A stretch of DNA of 64,000 nucleotides from Sphingomonas aurantiaca (GCF_003050705.1 NZ_QAOG01000001.1:1037105-1101104), one strand, 5' to 3'. Shown: positions 1 to 9,555, numbered from the stretch's first letter. The notes: generated by a model not told the origin, from the sequence alone. Numbers and translations: made by a program.

Positions 1-1
1 G

Positions 2-430
2 GCGTTGGCTTCAGCGGTCGCGGGCTTCTGGGGCGAAGGCTCGCAGGACCGGTTCGTCGTGCTGACCGGGGGCGAGCCGATGCTGCAGATTGACGACGCG
101 ATCGTCGATGCGCTCCACGCGCACGGCTTCCGGATCGCGATGGAGAGCAACGGGACGATTGCCGCACACCCCGGCATCGACTGGATCTGCGTGAGCCCCA
201 AGGCGGGCAGCGTCGTCGTCCAGCGTACGGGGCACGAACTCAAGCTGGTCTGGCCGCAGCCCGGTACGGATATCGACGATGTCGAGACGTGGGACTTCGC
301 GAACCTGCTGCTCCAGCCGCTCGATGATCCGCGTGCAGACGCGAACCGCGAGGCCTGCGTCGATATGGTGATGGAGCGGCCGCAATGGCGGCTGTCGCTC
401 CAGACGCACAAGCTGCTGGGCCTGCGCTAA
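2..430 (+). CDS. queE: 7-carboxy-7-deazaguanine synthase QueE, C-terminal part (5' end outside window)
   Basis: This is the C-terminal part of a radical-SAM enzyme that converts 6-carboxy-tetrahydropterin to 7-carboxy-7-deazaguanine in queuosine/preQ1 synthesis. The frame is open to the window edge, so the true start and the N-terminal iron-sulfur cysteine motif lie upstream. Visible support is the GGEP SAM-binding motif (in VVLTGGEPMLQ), the segment AMESNGT, CVSPKAG and the typical C-terminus SLQTHKLLGLR. A 10-bp inverted repeat with a long loop (442-451 and 486-495) follows the stop, between this gene and the convergent gene at 504. Confidence 0.9.
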   Translation, partial: ALASAVAGFWGEGSQDRFVVLTGGEPMLQIDDAIVDALHAHGFRIAMESNGTIAAHPGIDWICVSPKAGSVVVQRTGHELKLVWPQPGTDIDDVETWDFANLLLQPLDDPRADANREACVDMVMERPQWRLSLQTHKLLGLR

Positions 431-503
431 ACCACCGGGCTCCGGCCCCGCACATCATGGCCCCGGGAAGGAAGGGGCGACATGCGCGGGGCCGGCGCGA
501 TCC

Positions 504-1211
504 TCAACGCCCGGCGATGCCGACGCCTTCCGGCGGCCAGTTCTGCGCGCCGCACTTCTTGGCGACCCATTCGCCCTTCTTGTCCCAGCAGATCGCATCG
601 AGCCGCGGCATCGGGGCATTGCGGTCGCGACCGATATAGCGGGGGAAGCGCTGCTCGCCCCACGGGATCAGGCTGTTGCGCAGCTCGCGCGAGCGCGCCA
701 GCGCGACATCGGCGAAATGCCCGCGCGGTGCGAACACCGCGTCGCGGCCGATCGATGCGGCGGTCTGGCAGAACCCATATTGCGCGGCGACCGTGGCGAA
801 GCTGGAGTAGGTGCGCGTCCCGAACTGGTCGAGCGCGGCCTGCCCGGCCTTGAGGCCAGCCGCCTTGTTCACGCGAATGAAGTATTTGGTCAGCGTATCG
901 AACGCGCCCTTCAGCTCGTCACCATGATCGGCGAGGATCGAGTTGTAGTTCGGCACGGTCAGCAGCGTCGGCTCGAACTGGCACTGCAACGCAGCGACGT
1001 TGAGCGCGGCGCGCATATGCCACACCAGCGCGGCGCGCGTTTCGGCGGACGTGGCGCCGGGCAGGGGCTGGCCGAGATCGGCCTCGTCACCGACCACTGC
1101 CGCACCCGAAAAGTCGCGCGACTGCAGGAAAAACTGCGCCGATGCCGACTGCGCTACGGCAAGCCCGCTCGACGCCACGCAGAGCGCGAGCGCAGTACGC
1201 AACACTTTCAT
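504..1211 (-). CDS. secreted protein of unknown function, four-cysteine mature domain
   Basis: The 235-residue product starts with a clear Sec signal peptide (about residues 1-26, ending in SASA before QFF). The mature part has four cysteines (in LQCQFE, GFCQTA, AICWDK and KKCGAQ), consistent with two disulfides in the periplasm. I recognise no catalytic motif. It is convergent with queE, and nothing in the neighbourhood suggests a role. The composition and high-GC codon use match the surrounding chromosome, so it appears to be a resident gene. Family assignment is unknown. Confidence 0.75.
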   Translation of the reverse strand: MKVLRTALALCVASSGLAVAQSASAQFFLQSRDFSGAAVVGDEADLGQPLPGATSAETRAALVWHMRAALNVAALQCQFEPTLLTVPNYNSILADHGDELKGAFDTLTKYFIRVNKAAGLKAGQAALDQFGTRTYSSFATVAAQYGFCQTAASIGRDAVFAPRGHFADVALARSRELRNSLIPWGEQRFPRYIGRDRNAPMPRLDAICWDKKGEWVAKKCGAQNWPPEGVGIAGR

Positions 1212-1404
1212 TCAAACCTCCCCAGGGGCATTCCAAGTCGACGAATCTAAAGCGTTTCCGTCAAACCCCCAAGCGATTTTAACCTTTTGGGCAGCACGAT
1301 TTCACGCGTCCAGCATACCGATTCGACGGCTGCGAAACGACCCAGCTTTACCGCCATTCATGCCCTGATCGGACCGCCTGATCCACCCCCGGCAAGCCCG
1401 CAAC

Positions 1405-1436
1405 GCGAAAGGACCGCCCGGTTGCCCGGACGGCCC
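1405..1436 (-). terminator. candidate Rho-independent terminator of the Met/Asn-rich lipoprotein gene
   Basis: Arms at 1412-1421 and 1426-1435 can form a 10-bp stem (two G-U pairs as RNA on the minus strand) with a 4-nt loop. The minus-strand sequence after it begins with a short CTTTC run. It lies about 60 bases after the stop of the gene at 1494-1760. The T-run is short, so it may be weak. Confidence 0.45.
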
Positions 1437-1493
1437 TTCACACTAGCAATGTCTTCGAAGGCCGTCCGCCAAGGCGGCTGGCCCTCGCGACGA

Positions 1494-1760
1494 TTACATC
1501 GCGTTGTTGGTCATCATGGTGTCGTTCGACATCATCGTGTCGTTCGCCATCATGCTGTCGTTGGCCATCATGCCACCGTTCGACGCACCGTCAACGGCGG
1601 TCATGTTGTCGGTCATGGTGTCCATGCCCTCGGTGGCGTTCATGTCGGTGACCATCGTGTTGTCGGTGGTCGTCTCGGTCTTCGGACCGCAGGCCGACAC
1701 GGCGAGTGCCGCGCTGGCGATCAGCGAACCGGTCAGGACCTTGGAAATGAGTGCACGCAT
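1494..1760 (-). CDS. small lipoprotein with a Met/Asn/Asp-rich repetitive tail
   Basis: The 88-residue product has a lipoprotein signal peptide with lipobox LAVSAC (Cys24). It is followed by a low-complexity tail rich in Met, Asn, Asp and Thr. The C-terminus contains four near-repeats of the form MMxND (MMANDS, MMANDT, MMSNDT, MMTNNA), visible in DNA as a degenerate 18-base tandem repeat around 1500-1575. No enzyme motif is present. Methionine-rich extracytoplasmic tails can bind Cu(I) or Ag(I), but nothing nearby is a metal system, so that is only a possibility. The start is supported by the signal peptide directly after the ATG. Confidence 0.75.
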   Translation of the reverse strand: MRALISKVLTGSLIASAALAVSACGPKTETTTDNTMVTDMNATEGMDTMTDNMTAVDGASNGGMMANDSMMANDTMMSNDTMMTNNAM

Positions 1761-1848
1761 GTGGAAGCTCCCTAGATAGAGGATTTGGCTGGCTGCTCGC
1801 CCTTAATACCCAAATCGTAGTGGACATTAATCCGATAACGCTTTGCCC

Positions 1849-2526
1849 TCAAGCCTCGTTTTCTTGAGGACAAGAAACTGTTTCAAGGAAAGCATCGACC
1901 GTCAACGCAAGCGCAGCGTCGAAGGTTGCAAGGTCCGCCGAAATGCCAAGCGATTGCAGGCTGGTAACGCCGTACTCGGGAAGGCCGCACGGGACGATGC
2001 CACCAAAATGGGCCAGGTCGGGTGCCACGTTCACCGAAAAGCCGTGGAGCGTCACCCAGCGTTTCACGCGCACGCCGATCGCACCGATCTTCGCTTCACG
2101 TCCGTTTTCCAGCGTCCAGATGCCGACGCGGCCATCGACCGCGAACGCCTCGACGCCCAGTTCGCCGAGCGCCGCGATCACCCAGGATTCGAGCGCATGG
2201 ACGTAGCAGCGCACGTCGCGCCCGCGCTTGGTGAGGTCGAGCACGACATAGCCGATCCGCTGGCCCGGCCCGTGATAGGTGTATTTGCCGCCGCGTCCGG
2301 TCGGGATCACCGGAAAGCGTGCATCGATCAGGTCGCCGGGCTCCGCGCTGGTCCCCGCGGTGTAGATCGGCGGGTGCTCGAGCATCCACAGCAGTTCGCG
2401 CGCATCGCCGGCGCCGACCGCGGCCGCGCGCGCCTCCATCTCGGCGAGCGCATCGGCATAGGGGGTGAGGCCGGCGCTGGTGCGCCACTCGATCTCGGGG
2501 GGAAGGGGGCTGGTCACCCCTCCCAA
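1849..2526 (-). CDS. lipB: octanoyltransferase LipB
   Basis: LipB transfers octanoate from octanoyl-ACP to the lipoyl domains of 2-oxoacid dehydrogenases and GcvH. The 225-residue length fits the family. Visible motifs are the substrate-binding stretch [13 protein letters not shown] (78-90), the catalytic lysine in [10 protein letters not shown] (Lys146) and the catalytic cysteine in GGIVPCGL (Cys180). A GcvH substrate is encoded in this same window at 40.5 kb. A start a few codons further in is possible, because the first residues are not conserved. Confidence 0.95.
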   Translation of the reverse strand: MGGVTSPLPPEIEWRTSAGLTPYADALAEMEARAAAVGAGDARELLWMLEHPPIYTAGTSAEPGDLIDARFPVIPTGRGGKYTYHGPGQRIGYVVLDLTKRGRDVRCYVHALESWVIAALGELGVEAFAVDGRVGIWTLENGREAKIGAIGVRVKRWVTLHGFSVNVAPDLAHFGGIVPCGLPEYGVTSLQSLGISADLATFDAALALTVDAFLETVSCPQENEA

Positions 2527-2645
2527 TTGCGCACCCCGGCCCCAAGTTGCAACTCCGACGCGCCCAGCACCTATCCCGCAACCTTGTGGTCAAGCGCGGG
2601 GGCTTGGGCTAGTCCGCGCAGGAACGGGAACGGGGAGTTCGGCGC

Positions 2646-3467
2646 ATGGTGAAGATGGGAACGGTCTGGGACCGCACGATCGAGGTGCTCAACGGGCGCA
2701 CCGGCATGATCGCGCCGATCGCGCTGCTCGGCATGCTGCTGCCCAGCGTCGTCCGCGACGGCTTTGCGGCCTATTCGACGCCGGGCACGATGCAGTTCGC
2801 CCTGGTCGGCATCGTCCTCGCGATCGGCACGCTGGCGGCGATGCTGTGGGCGCAACTCGCGATTGTCGGAATCGCGACCGATCCCGCCACCGACGCGGCC
2901 TCCGCGCGTCGCCAGGCGAGCGCGCGCCTGCTGCCCGCGCTCGGCATCACCGCGCTGCTCACCGCCCTCGCGATGCTGCTGGCGGTGCCGCCGGTGATCG
3001 TCCTGCTCCAGTCGGGGTTCGATTTCGCCGCCGCCGCCAATGGCACCAGCGCGCAGATGACCGCGCCCAGCGCGGGTGCGGCCGGGTTCACCGCACTCTA
3101 TGGCCTTGCCTATCTGGTGGTGGCGATCTGGATCGGCGCGCGGCTGGTGCTGCTCAACCCGGTCATCCTTAACGAACGCCGCGGGATCGGCGCGATCCGC
3201 CGCTCGGTCCAGCTGACCAAGGGTCTGACATGGCGGATCATCGGCGTCCTGATCCTGTTCGCGATCGTCATGCTCGTCTCGACCTGGGCCGCGCAGTCGG
3301 TGACGGGGATCATCTTCCGCCTCGCGCTCGGCGCCGACGGAATCGTCACCGCCACCTTCCTGTCGGGCATCGCCGCGACGATCGTCACCACCGCCTTCAC
3401 CGTGCTCGCCGCGGTCTTCACCGCGCAGCTCTATGTCGCCGTCAGAGAGAAACACGCCGCCCCATGA
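2646..3467 (+). CDS. integral membrane protein of unknown function, first of a pair
   Basis: The 273-residue polytopic membrane protein has about six hydrophobic segments (roughly residues 17-35, 45-75, 95-125, 145-170, 195-220 and 235-265). It resembles the membrane domain found in some glycerophosphodiester phosphodiesterases and DUF975-type proteins, including the segment LNERRGIGAIRRSVQLTKG before a membrane helix, but the catalytic GDPD domain is absent. Its stop overlaps the ATG of the next gene (ATGA), which has a similar arrangement (GALGAIRRSFVLSRG), so the two look like a translationally coupled, probably paralogous pair. Confidence 0.75.
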   Translation: MVKMGTVWDRTIEVLNGRTGMIAPIALLGMLLPSVVRDGFAAYSTPGTMQFALVGIVLAIGTLAAMLWAQLAIVGIATDPATDAASARRQASARLLPALGITALLTALAMLLAVPPVIVLLQSGFDFAAAANGTSAQMTAPSAGAAGFTALYGLAYLVVAIWIGARLVLLNPVILNERRGIGAIRRSVQLTKGLTWRIIGVLILFAIVMLVSTWAAQSVTGIIFRLALGADGIVTATFLSGIAATIVTTAFTVLAAVFTAQLYVAVREKHAAP

Positions 3468-4204
3468 AGCTCGATTTCGCGACCGTCCTCACCGATGCCT
3501 GGACGCTGTTCAAGCGCGACCGCGACCTGTTGCTGCGGATCGCCGCGCCGTTCCTGTTCCTGCCCGCCTTCGCGCTCGCGCTCGTCGTCCCCGATCCGCC
3601 GATGCCGGTGGCGGGCGCCGGCGACAACGAGGCGCAGGCGATGGCCTGGGCCGACGCGGTACAGACCTGGGCGGCGGCGCATGGCGGCTGGTACCTGCTC
3701 GCCTATGTGATGAGCTTCTTCGGCACGTCGCTGTTCTACGGGCTGTATCTCGACCGCGACAAGCTCGACCTGCGCCAGGCGCTGACCCGCTGCCTGCGGA
3801 TCTTCCCGCGCTTCCTGCTGGCGATGGTGATCGTGTCGCTGCCGGCGGGGGCAGGGTTGCTGCTCTATGCGATCCCCGGCCTCTACATTCTCGGCCGGAC
3901 GATGCTGACCGGCCCGGCACTGTTCGCGGAGGCGCCCCTCGGCGCGCTCGGCGCGATCCGCCGGAGCTTCGTGCTGAGCCGCGGCGCGGGGTTGCCGCTG
4001 ATGGGGCTGGCGGCGTTCAGCTACATCTCGGGCTGGCTCGCTGGTGCGCCGTTCATGATGCTCGACCGCGCACTGCGCGAGGGGGGTGAGCCCAACCCCG
4101 TGGCGCTCGTGATCGTCGATGCCGGCGCCGCGGTGGCGGCCATGGCGGCGGGCATCGCGATGGCACTGATCGCGATCTCCGCTTACCGCCGCCTGGCACG
4201 GTAG
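3464..4204 (+). CDS. integral membrane protein of unknown function, second of a pair
   Basis: This 246-residue membrane protein starts at the ATG that overlaps the previous stop codon (ATGA). It has an amphipathic N-terminus (MKLDFATVLTDAWTLFKRDR), several hydrophobic segments and the loop GALGAIRRSFVLSRG, which matches the equivalent loop of its upstream partner. Both probably belong to the family with a glycerophosphoryl-diester-phosphodiesterase-like membrane domain. The coupling suggests they form a heteromer in the inner membrane; the function is unknown. Confidence 0.72.
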   Translation: MKLDFATVLTDAWTLFKRDRDLLLRIAAPFLFLPAFALALVVPDPPMPVAGAGDNEAQAMAWADAVQTWAAAHGGWYLLAYVMSFFGTSLFYGLYLDRDKLDLRQALTRCLRIFPRFLLAMVIVSLPAGAGLLLYAIPGLYILGRTMLTGPALFAEAPLGALGAIRRSFVLSRGAGLPLMGLAAFSYISGWLAGAPFMMLDRALREGGEPNPVALVIVDAGAAVAAMAAGIAMALIAISAYRRLAR

Positions 4205-4289
4205 GGCGCGGCCTCAGTGAGCCGCCAATGTCTGCGGGCACGTAGGCGTGTTGCGGCGCACTGCCTGCCGGGAAGGTACGCACCAGCTG

Positions 4290-4399
4290 CTCCCTCTCCC
4301 CTCTGGGGAGAGGGTTGGGGTGAGGGGTTGGGGCAGTTGCCAGCGTTTCCGCCTGGGGCTGCCCCTCACCCCGCCCCTCTTCCCAGAGGGGAGAGGGAG
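4290..4399. repeat. palindromic repeat element, CCCTCTCC family
   Basis: An 18-bp perfect inverted repeat (4290-4307 with 4382-4399) encloses a second, inner pair of G-rich and C-rich arms (GGTTGGGGTGAGGGG against CCCCTCACCCC). The same design recurs at 18405-18544 and, inside glyS, at 22510-22631. It lies between two convergent genes. Confidence 0.8.
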
Positions 4400-4485
4400 T
4401 TTCGGTTGCGACTTCTTCGACGCCGGAGCTTTGGGCTTCGTGTTGCGCCTGCTGGCTCGATGCTCGCGGGAAACCCGTCTCAGGT

Positions 4486-5079
4486 CTACCCCAGCGTCCC
4501 CAGATACGGAATCTGCGGCGCGGTCTCCGGCGGCAGCACCCCCGAGACCCGCGGATCGGGAAACGTCTCGATCGTCCGCTTCACCGCCACGAACCCCTGC
4601 GCGCGGTAGAAGCCGAGCGCGCTCGGATGATCGAGCGTGCACGTATGCAGCCACACCCGCGTCACCCCCTTCGCCCAGGCCCGCGCGCAAGCTTCGGCCA
4701 TCAGCCATCGCCCATGACCTTGCCCCGCCAGTTCAGGGATCAACCCGAAATACGAGATCTCGCACGCGCCCGCCTGCCGGAAATCGAGTTCGAGCATCCC
4801 CACCTCGATCCCCGCCGGATCGAGCGCCGCGTACACCGCGATCCCCGGATCATGGACGATCGCCGCCAGCACATCGTCCGCCATCACCAGCCGCGAGAAC
4901 CACAGCCACGGGCCGCCGACCCGCCGGAACAGTGCGCGATATTTCTCCAGCGCGGGCCGCTCCCATCGCACCAGCCGCAACCGCGAGCCCGGGCTTGGCC
5001 GCAGCGGTGGCCGCGTCCGCATCTCCAGCGTCGTGACGATCGTCGCGAGGACGTCGCCTGCGACCGGGATCAGCGCCAT
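4486..5079 (-). CDS. GNAT-family N-acetyltransferase
   Basis: The 197-residue protein has the acetyl-CoA-binding motif A of the GNAT fold (LIPELAGQGHGRWLMAEA, Q/R-x-x-G-x-G/A type). It is followed by WLHTCTLDHPSALGFYRAQGF, the usual beta6/alpha4 region of amino-group acetyltransferases. The substrate is unknown. The gene sits just upstream of hemF on the same strand (4-base gap), so the two may share a transcript, but no functional link is apparent. Confidence 0.85.
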   Translation of the reverse strand: MALIPVAGDVLATIVTTLEMRTRPPLRPSPGSRLRLVRWERPALEKYRALFRRVGGPWLWFSRLVMADDVLAAIVHDPGIAVYAALDPAGIEVGMLELDFRQAGACEISYFGLIPELAGQGHGRWLMAEACARAWAKGVTRVWLHTCTLDHPSALGFYRAQGFVAVKRTIETFPDPRVSGVLPPETAPQIPYLGTLG

Positions 5080-5083
5080 GCGG

Positions 5084-5926
5084 TCAGGACCACACCGCGC
5101 GCGGCGGCAGGCTCATCAGGATCGCGTCGATATTGCCGCCGGTCTTCAGCCCGAACAGCGTGCCGCGATCGTAGACGAGGTTGAACTCGGCATAGCGCCC
5201 GCGCCATTCGAGCATCCGCGCCTCGTCGGCCGCATCGAACGGCGTGTTCATCCGCCGCCGCACGATCCGCGGATAGGCATCGAGGAACGCCTCGCCGACG
5301 TCGCGCGTGAACGCGAAGTTAGTCTCGAAATCGCCGTCGAGATGATCGAAGAAGATCCCGCCCACGCCGCGGCCGACCTTGCGGTGCGGGATGTAGAAAT
5401 AGGTCTCCGCCCACTCCTTGAACCGCGTGTAGTGCGTCGGATCGTGCGCGTCGCACGCGGCCTTCATCGTCGCGTGGAAGTCGGCCGTATCCTCCTCGAT
5501 CGGCAGCGGCGGGTTGAGATCGCCGCCACCGCCGAACCAGCGCTTGGTGGTGTTGAGGAAGCGGCAGTTCATGTGCACCGCGGGGACGTGCGGGTTGGCC
5601 ATGTGCGCGACCAGGCTGATCCCGGTCGCGAAGAAGCGGGGGTCTTCGCCCGCGCCGTGGATCGACTTGGCGAACTCGCCTTCGAACGTGCCGCCGACGG
5701 TCGAGACGTTGACGCCGACCTTCTCGAACACGCGGCCCTTCATGACGCCCATCACGCCACCGCCGCCCGGCCCGCCCGACGGGTCGACCCGGTCCCACGG
5801 CGTGTACGCGAACGCGGCATCGGAACCCGCCTCGCGCTCGATCGCCTCGAATTCTGCGCAGATGCGGTCGCGAAGCGATTCGAACCAGTGGCGGGCGGCG
5901 GCTTGCTGGGGGTCGAGTTCGATCAT
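5084..5926 (-). CDS. hemF: oxygen-dependent coproporphyrinogen III oxidase HemF
   Basis: HemF oxidatively decarboxylates coproporphyrinogen III to protoporphyrinogen IX in aerobic haem synthesis. The 280-residue length is normal. Diagnostic motifs include GGGGVMGVMKG, FATGISLVAHMANPHVPAVH with its conserved histidines, NTTKRWFGGGGDLNP, and EFNLVYDRGTLFGLKTGGN near the C-terminus. It is cytoplasmic and homodimeric in characterised members. A large palindromic element lies between it and trmL, which is on the same strand upstream. Confidence 0.97.
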   Translation of the reverse strand: MIELDPQQAAARHWFESLRDRICAEFEAIEREAGSDAAFAYTPWDRVDPSGGPGGGGVMGVMKGRVFEKVGVNVSTVGGTFEGEFAKSIHGAGEDPRFFATGISLVAHMANPHVPAVHMNCRFLNTTKRWFGGGGDLNPPLPIEEDTADFHATMKAACDAHDPTHYTRFKEWAETYFYIPHRKVGRGVGGIFFDHLDGDFETNFAFTRDVGEAFLDAYPRIVRRRMNTPFDAADEARMLEWRGRYAEFNLVYDRGTLFGLKTGGNIDAILMSLPPRAVWS

Positions 5927-5942
5927 GGCGCCACCCCTACCA

Positions 5943-6102
5943 AATCCTCCCCGGCACGGGGAGGGGGACCGTTCGGCTACTTGGCCGAAGGGTGGAGGGG
6001 GATTGCCACGAGCGTAACGACCGTGATGACGAGGCGGGGCGTTTGTGGTGAGCCCCCTCCACCATGCTTCGCACGGTCCCCCTCCCCGTGCCGGGGAGGA
6101 TT
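5943..6102. repeat. palindromic repeat element, TCCTCCCC family, 28-bp perfect arms
   Basis: Arms 5943-5970 and 6075-6102 are a perfect 28-bp inverted repeat. Inner arms (GGTGGAGGGGG and CCCCCTCCACC) also pair. The right arm overlaps the trmL stop codon by two bases. A close relative is embedded in glyS at 21686-21819. Confidence 0.85.
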
Positions 6103-6550
6103 AGCTCGGCCAGCCGCCCGTCTGCCGCAACGCCTCCGCCGCGACGATCCCCGTCGCCACCGAGATGTTCATCGATCGCAGTCCCGGCCGCATCGGGATC
6201 AGCACACGCAGGTCGGCGCGCGCATGGACCTCCTCGGGCACGCCGGTCCCCTCGCTCCCCATCAGCAATATGTCGTCGTCGCGGAACGCGGCCACGTCCA
6301 GCCGTACCGCGCCCTTGGTCGTCAGCAGCACGATCCGCCCGCTCGCCTGCGCGAGGAACGCGTCCCAATCGGCATGGCGCACGACGTCGACCGCGCCGAC
6401 ATAATCCATGCCCGAGCGCGCCACGGCCTTTTCGCTCCAGGTAAATCCCATCGGTTCGATCAGATCGACGCCGATCCCCATGCACGCGGCGGTGCGCAGG
6501 ATGGCGCCGACATTTCCGGCGATATCGGGCTGATAGAGGGCAATACGCAT
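6101..6550 (-). CDS. trmL: tRNA (cytidine(34)-2'-O)-methyltransferase TrmL
   Basis: This SPOUT-family methyltransferase modifies the wobble ribose of certain tRNA-Leu species using S-adenosylmethionine. The 149-residue product starts at the ATG giving MRIALYQPDIAGNVGAILR, the conserved N-terminus, so longer in-frame extensions are rejected. The trefoil-knot motifs LLMGSEGTGVPEEV and IPMRPGLRSMNISVATGI are present. The stop codon overlaps the end of a palindromic repeat. Confidence 0.95.
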   Translation of the reverse strand: MRIALYQPDIAGNVGAILRTAACMGIGVDLIEPMGFTWSEKAVARSGMDYVGAVDVVRHADWDAFLAQASGRIVLLTTKGAVRLDVAAFRDDDILLMGSEGTGVPEEVHARADLRVLIPMRPGLRSMNISVATGIVAAEALRQTGGWPS

Positions 6551-6735
6551 ACCCGATCCTCTAGCGCGCCGAGCGTCCAAGGGTAACCCAAAGCAAAAGG
6601 GAGTTGGCAAAGCGCGGTCCCGCCGTCTATCAGACGATAGCCTCCGTGGGGACGGTCGGGCGGATTGGGCATAGGGTTTTGCGAAACCGACAGCTTAGAC
6701 CGTCACGAAAAAAATAACGTGCAAGGGCGAGATGA

Positions 6736-7320
6736 ATGGCGACAGTCGACGACATGGTTCCTCCCGGCGAATCGCCAGAGCCGTTTCACGAAGAGGCCCA
6801 TGACCCTCGCCGCCGTGATTTCATCAATATCGCCGCCGTCTCGTTCGCCGGGGTCGGCGCGGTCGCGATCGTCCTGCCGCTCATCAACCAGATGAACCCC
6901 TCGGCCGACGTGCTCGCACAGTCGACCACCGAGATCGATCTGTCGAAGATCCTCCCCGGCCAGGCGATCAAGACCAGCTTCCGCAAGCAGCCACTGTTCG
7001 TGCGCAACCTGACGCCAAAGGAAATCTCGGAAGCCGACGCGGTCGATATCTCGACGCTGCGCGATCCGCAGACGCTCGAGCAGCGCACCAAGGCGGGCAA
7101 GAAGAACTGGCTGATCACGCTGGGCGTCTGCACGCATCTCGGCTGCGTGCCGCTCGGCGCGGGCGAAGGCGAGAACAAGGGCCCGTTCGGCGGCTATTTC
7201 TGCCCGTGCCACGGCTCGGCCTACGACACCGCCGCGCGCATCCGCAAAGGCCCCGCGCCGTCGAACCTCCACGTTCCGGACTATGCCTTCAATTCCGACA
7301 CCGTCGTCACGGTAGGCTGA
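6736..7320 (+). CDS. petA: ubiquinol-cytochrome c reductase Rieske iron-sulfur subunit
   Basis: First gene of the cytochrome bc1 operon. The 194-residue protein has a twin-arginine-like N-terminus ([11 protein letters not shown], 25-35) and one transmembrane anchor (about 33-52), then the Rieske domain with cluster motifs CTHLGC (132-137) and CPCHG (156-160). It passes electrons from ubiquinol to cytochrome c1 on the periplasmic face. A run of purines (AAGGGCGAGA) precedes the ATG as the ribosome-binding site. petB follows after 10 bases. Confidence 0.98.
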   Translation: MATVDDMVPPGESPEPFHEEAHDPRRRDFINIAAVSFAGVGAVAIVLPLINQMNPSADVLAQSTTEIDLSKILPGQAIKTSFRKQPLFVRNLTPKEISEADAVDISTLRDPQTLEQRTKAGKKNWLITLGVCTHLGCVPLGAGEGENKGPFGGYFCPCHGSAYDTAARIRKGPAPSNLHVPDYAFNSDTVVTVG

Positions 7321-7330
7321 GGAAAACATC

Positions 7331-8650
7331 ATGAGCTTTCCCTGGGCCAAGCAATACGAACCGAAGCTGCCGCTGACGCGGTGGCTGGATGAGCGGCTTC
7401 CCGTTCCCCGGCTCGTCTACAATTCGCTGGGCGGCGGCTATCCCGTCCCGCGCAACCTCAATTATTTCTGGAACTTCGGCGTCCTCGCCGGCGCCGCGCT
7501 GGCGATCCAGATCATCACCGGCATCGTGCTGGCGATGCATTACGCCGCCAACGGCGCGGTCGCGTTCGACTCGGTCGAGAGCATCATGCGCGACGTCAAC
7601 GCGGGCTGGTTCCTGCGCTATGCGCACGCCAACGGCGCGTCGATGTTCTTCATCGTCGTCTACACGCACATCTTCCGCGGGCTCTATTACGGCTCGTACA
7701 AGGCGCCGCGCGAGATGGTGTGGCTGCTCGGCGTGGTCATCTTCCTGCTGATGATGGCGACTGCTTTCATGGGCTATGTCCTTCCCTGGGGGCAGATGAG
7801 CTTCTGGGGTGCGCAGGTCATCACCGGGTTCTTCTCGGCGATCCCGCTTGTCGGCGACACCATCCGCATCTGGCTGCTCGGCGGATTCGCGCCGGACAAC
7901 GCCGCGCTCAACCGCTTCTTCTCGCTGCATTATCTGCTGCCGTTCGTGATCGCGGGCGTCATCATCCTGCACATCTGGGCACTGCACATCCCCGGCTCGA
8001 ACAACCCGACCGGCGTCGACGTGAAGGGCGAGCAGGACACCGTGCCGTTCCACCCCTATTACACCGCGAAGGACGGCTTCGGGCTCGGCATCTTCCTGCT
8101 CGTGTTCGCCAGCCTGTTGTTCTTCTTCCCGAACTATCTCGGCCACCCGGACAATTACATCCCGGCGAACCCGCTCTCGACGCCCGCGCACATCGTCCCC
8201 GAATGGTATTTCTGGCCGTTCTACGCGATCCTGCGCGCCTTCACCGCGGACTTCATCCTGCCGGCAAAGCTCTGGGGCGTGCTGGCGATGTTCGGCTCGA
8301 TCCTGCTGCTGTTCTTCCTGCCCTGGCTCGACAGCTCGCCGGTCCGTTCGATGAACTACCGGCCCAAGGCGCGGATCGCGTTCTGGGTGCTGGTCGCGGA
8401 CATCCTGGTGCTCGGCTATTGCGGTGGCGCGCCGGCCAACGCGTTCTACGTGATCCTCAGCCAGATCTGCGCGGCCTATTATTTTGCGCATTTCCTGATC
8501 ATCCTGCCGATCATCTCGCGCTCCGAGCGTCCGCGGCCGCTGCCCAACTCGATCACCGAGGCCGTGCTGGCCAATCACGGTGGGACGAGCCCTGCGCAGA
8601 CCGCCCTTGAGACGTCGCCGACGTCGTCCACGCCGCACGCCGCGCACTGA
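7331..8650 (+). CDS. petB: ubiquinol-cytochrome c reductase cytochrome b subunit
   Basis: The 439-residue cytochrome b is the quinone-reacting core of complex III. It shows the haem-ligand histidines of helices B and D (in [24 protein letters not shown] and LHIWALH) and the Qo-site motif PEWYF (290-294). Eight or so hydrophobic helices are visible. The last 30 residues ([21 protein letters not shown]) form a low-complexity tail. It is flanked by petA and petC with short gaps, a standard petABC operon. Confidence 0.98.
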   Translation: MSFPWAKQYEPKLPLTRWLDERLPVPRLVYNSLGGGYPVPRNLNYFWNFGVLAGAALAIQIITGIVLAMHYAANGAVAFDSVESIMRDVNAGWFLRYAHANGASMFFIVVYTHIFRGLYYGSYKAPREMVWLLGVVIFLLMMATAFMGYVLPWGQMSFWGAQVITGFFSAIPLVGDTIRIWLLGGFAPDNAALNRFFSLHYLLPFVIAGVIILHIWALHIPGSNNPTGVDVKGEQDTVPFHPYYTAKDGFGLGIFLLVFASLLFFFPNYLGHPDNYIPANPLSTPAHIVPEWYFWPFYAILRAFTADFILPAKLWGVLAMFGSILLLFFLPWLDSSPVRSMNYRPKARIAFWVLVADILVLGYCGGAPANAFYVILSQICAAYYFAHFLIILPIISRSERPRPLPNSITEAVLANHGGTSPAQTALETSPTSSTPHAAH

Positions 8651-8671
8651 TACGAACTCGAGGACACACAC

Positions 8672-9514
8672 ATGGTTCGTCTCATCGCATCCATCGTCGG
8701 CGCGGCCTTCGTGCTGGTGCTCGGCATCGCGCTCTTCGGCAGCATCTCGGGGGCGATCACCGACCCCGTCGCGCCGTCGGCCGAGAGCGTCGCGCACAAG
8801 CATCCCAAGGAACTCGAGCTCGCCTCCAACGGCGTGTTCGGCAAGTTCGACCGTCGCCAGCTCCAGCGCGGCTTCCAGGTCTACAAGGAAGTCTGCTCGG
8901 CCTGCCACTCGCTGCGGCTGGTCTCGTTCCGTGACCTGACCAAGATCGGCTATACCGACCCCGAGGTTAAGGCGATCGCCAACCAGTGGGTGATCGAGCA
9001 GCCGTCGATCAACCCCGAGACGGGCGAGCCCGCGACACGCAAGAACATCCCGTCGGATCGCTTCCCGCTGCCGTTCGCCAACGAGGTCGCCGCGCGCGCC
9101 GCGAACAACAATGCGCTGCCGCCCGATCTCTCGCTGATCACCAAGGCGCGCGAGGACGGCACCGCCTATGTCCACTCGCTGCTGACCGGCTACACGACGC
9201 AGCCCGCTGCGCTGCTGAAGGAATTCCCGGACATCAAGACGCCCGAGGGTCTCCATTACAATCCATATTTCGCGAACCTCAACATCGCGATGCCGCCACC
9301 GCTGACCGCCGATGGTCAGGTGACCTATGCGGACGGCACGAAACCGACGATCGAGCAGATGTCGACCGACGTCTCCGCGTTCCTCACCTGGACCGCCGAG
9401 CCCAATCTGGAGGCGCGTCACGCCGCCGGGTTCGCGTCGATCATCTTCATCCTGATCTTCTGCGGGCTTGCCTGGGGCGCGTATCAGAACGTCTGGCGCG
9501 ACGTTAAGCATTGA
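8672..9514 (+). CDS. petC: ubiquinol-cytochrome c reductase cytochrome c1
   Basis: The 280-residue cytochrome c1 has an N-terminal hydrophobic signal/anchor, the covalent haem motif CSACH (75-79) and a C-terminal membrane anchor (about 250-272, SIIFILIFCGLAWGAYQ). The methionine axial ligand is likely in NIAMPPPL. It is the third gene of the petABC operon and is followed by a strong terminator at 9556-9597. Confidence 0.97.
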   Translation: MVRLIASIVGAAFVLVLGIALFGSISGAITDPVAPSAESVAHKHPKELELASNGVFGKFDRRQLQRGFQVYKEVCSACHSLRLVSFRDLTKIGYTDPEVKAIANQWVIEQPSINPETGEPATRKNIPSDRFPLPFANEVAARAANNNALPPDLSLITKAREDGTAYVHSLLTGYTTQPAALLKEFPDIKTPEGLHYNPYFANLNIAMPPPLTADGQVTYADGTKPTIEQMSTDVSAFLTWTAEPNLEARHAAGFASIIFILIFCGLAWGAYQNVWRDVKH

Positions 9515-9555
9515 TGATCGCAGGGCTCCCACGGTAAGGGCGCACGGATAGAGGG

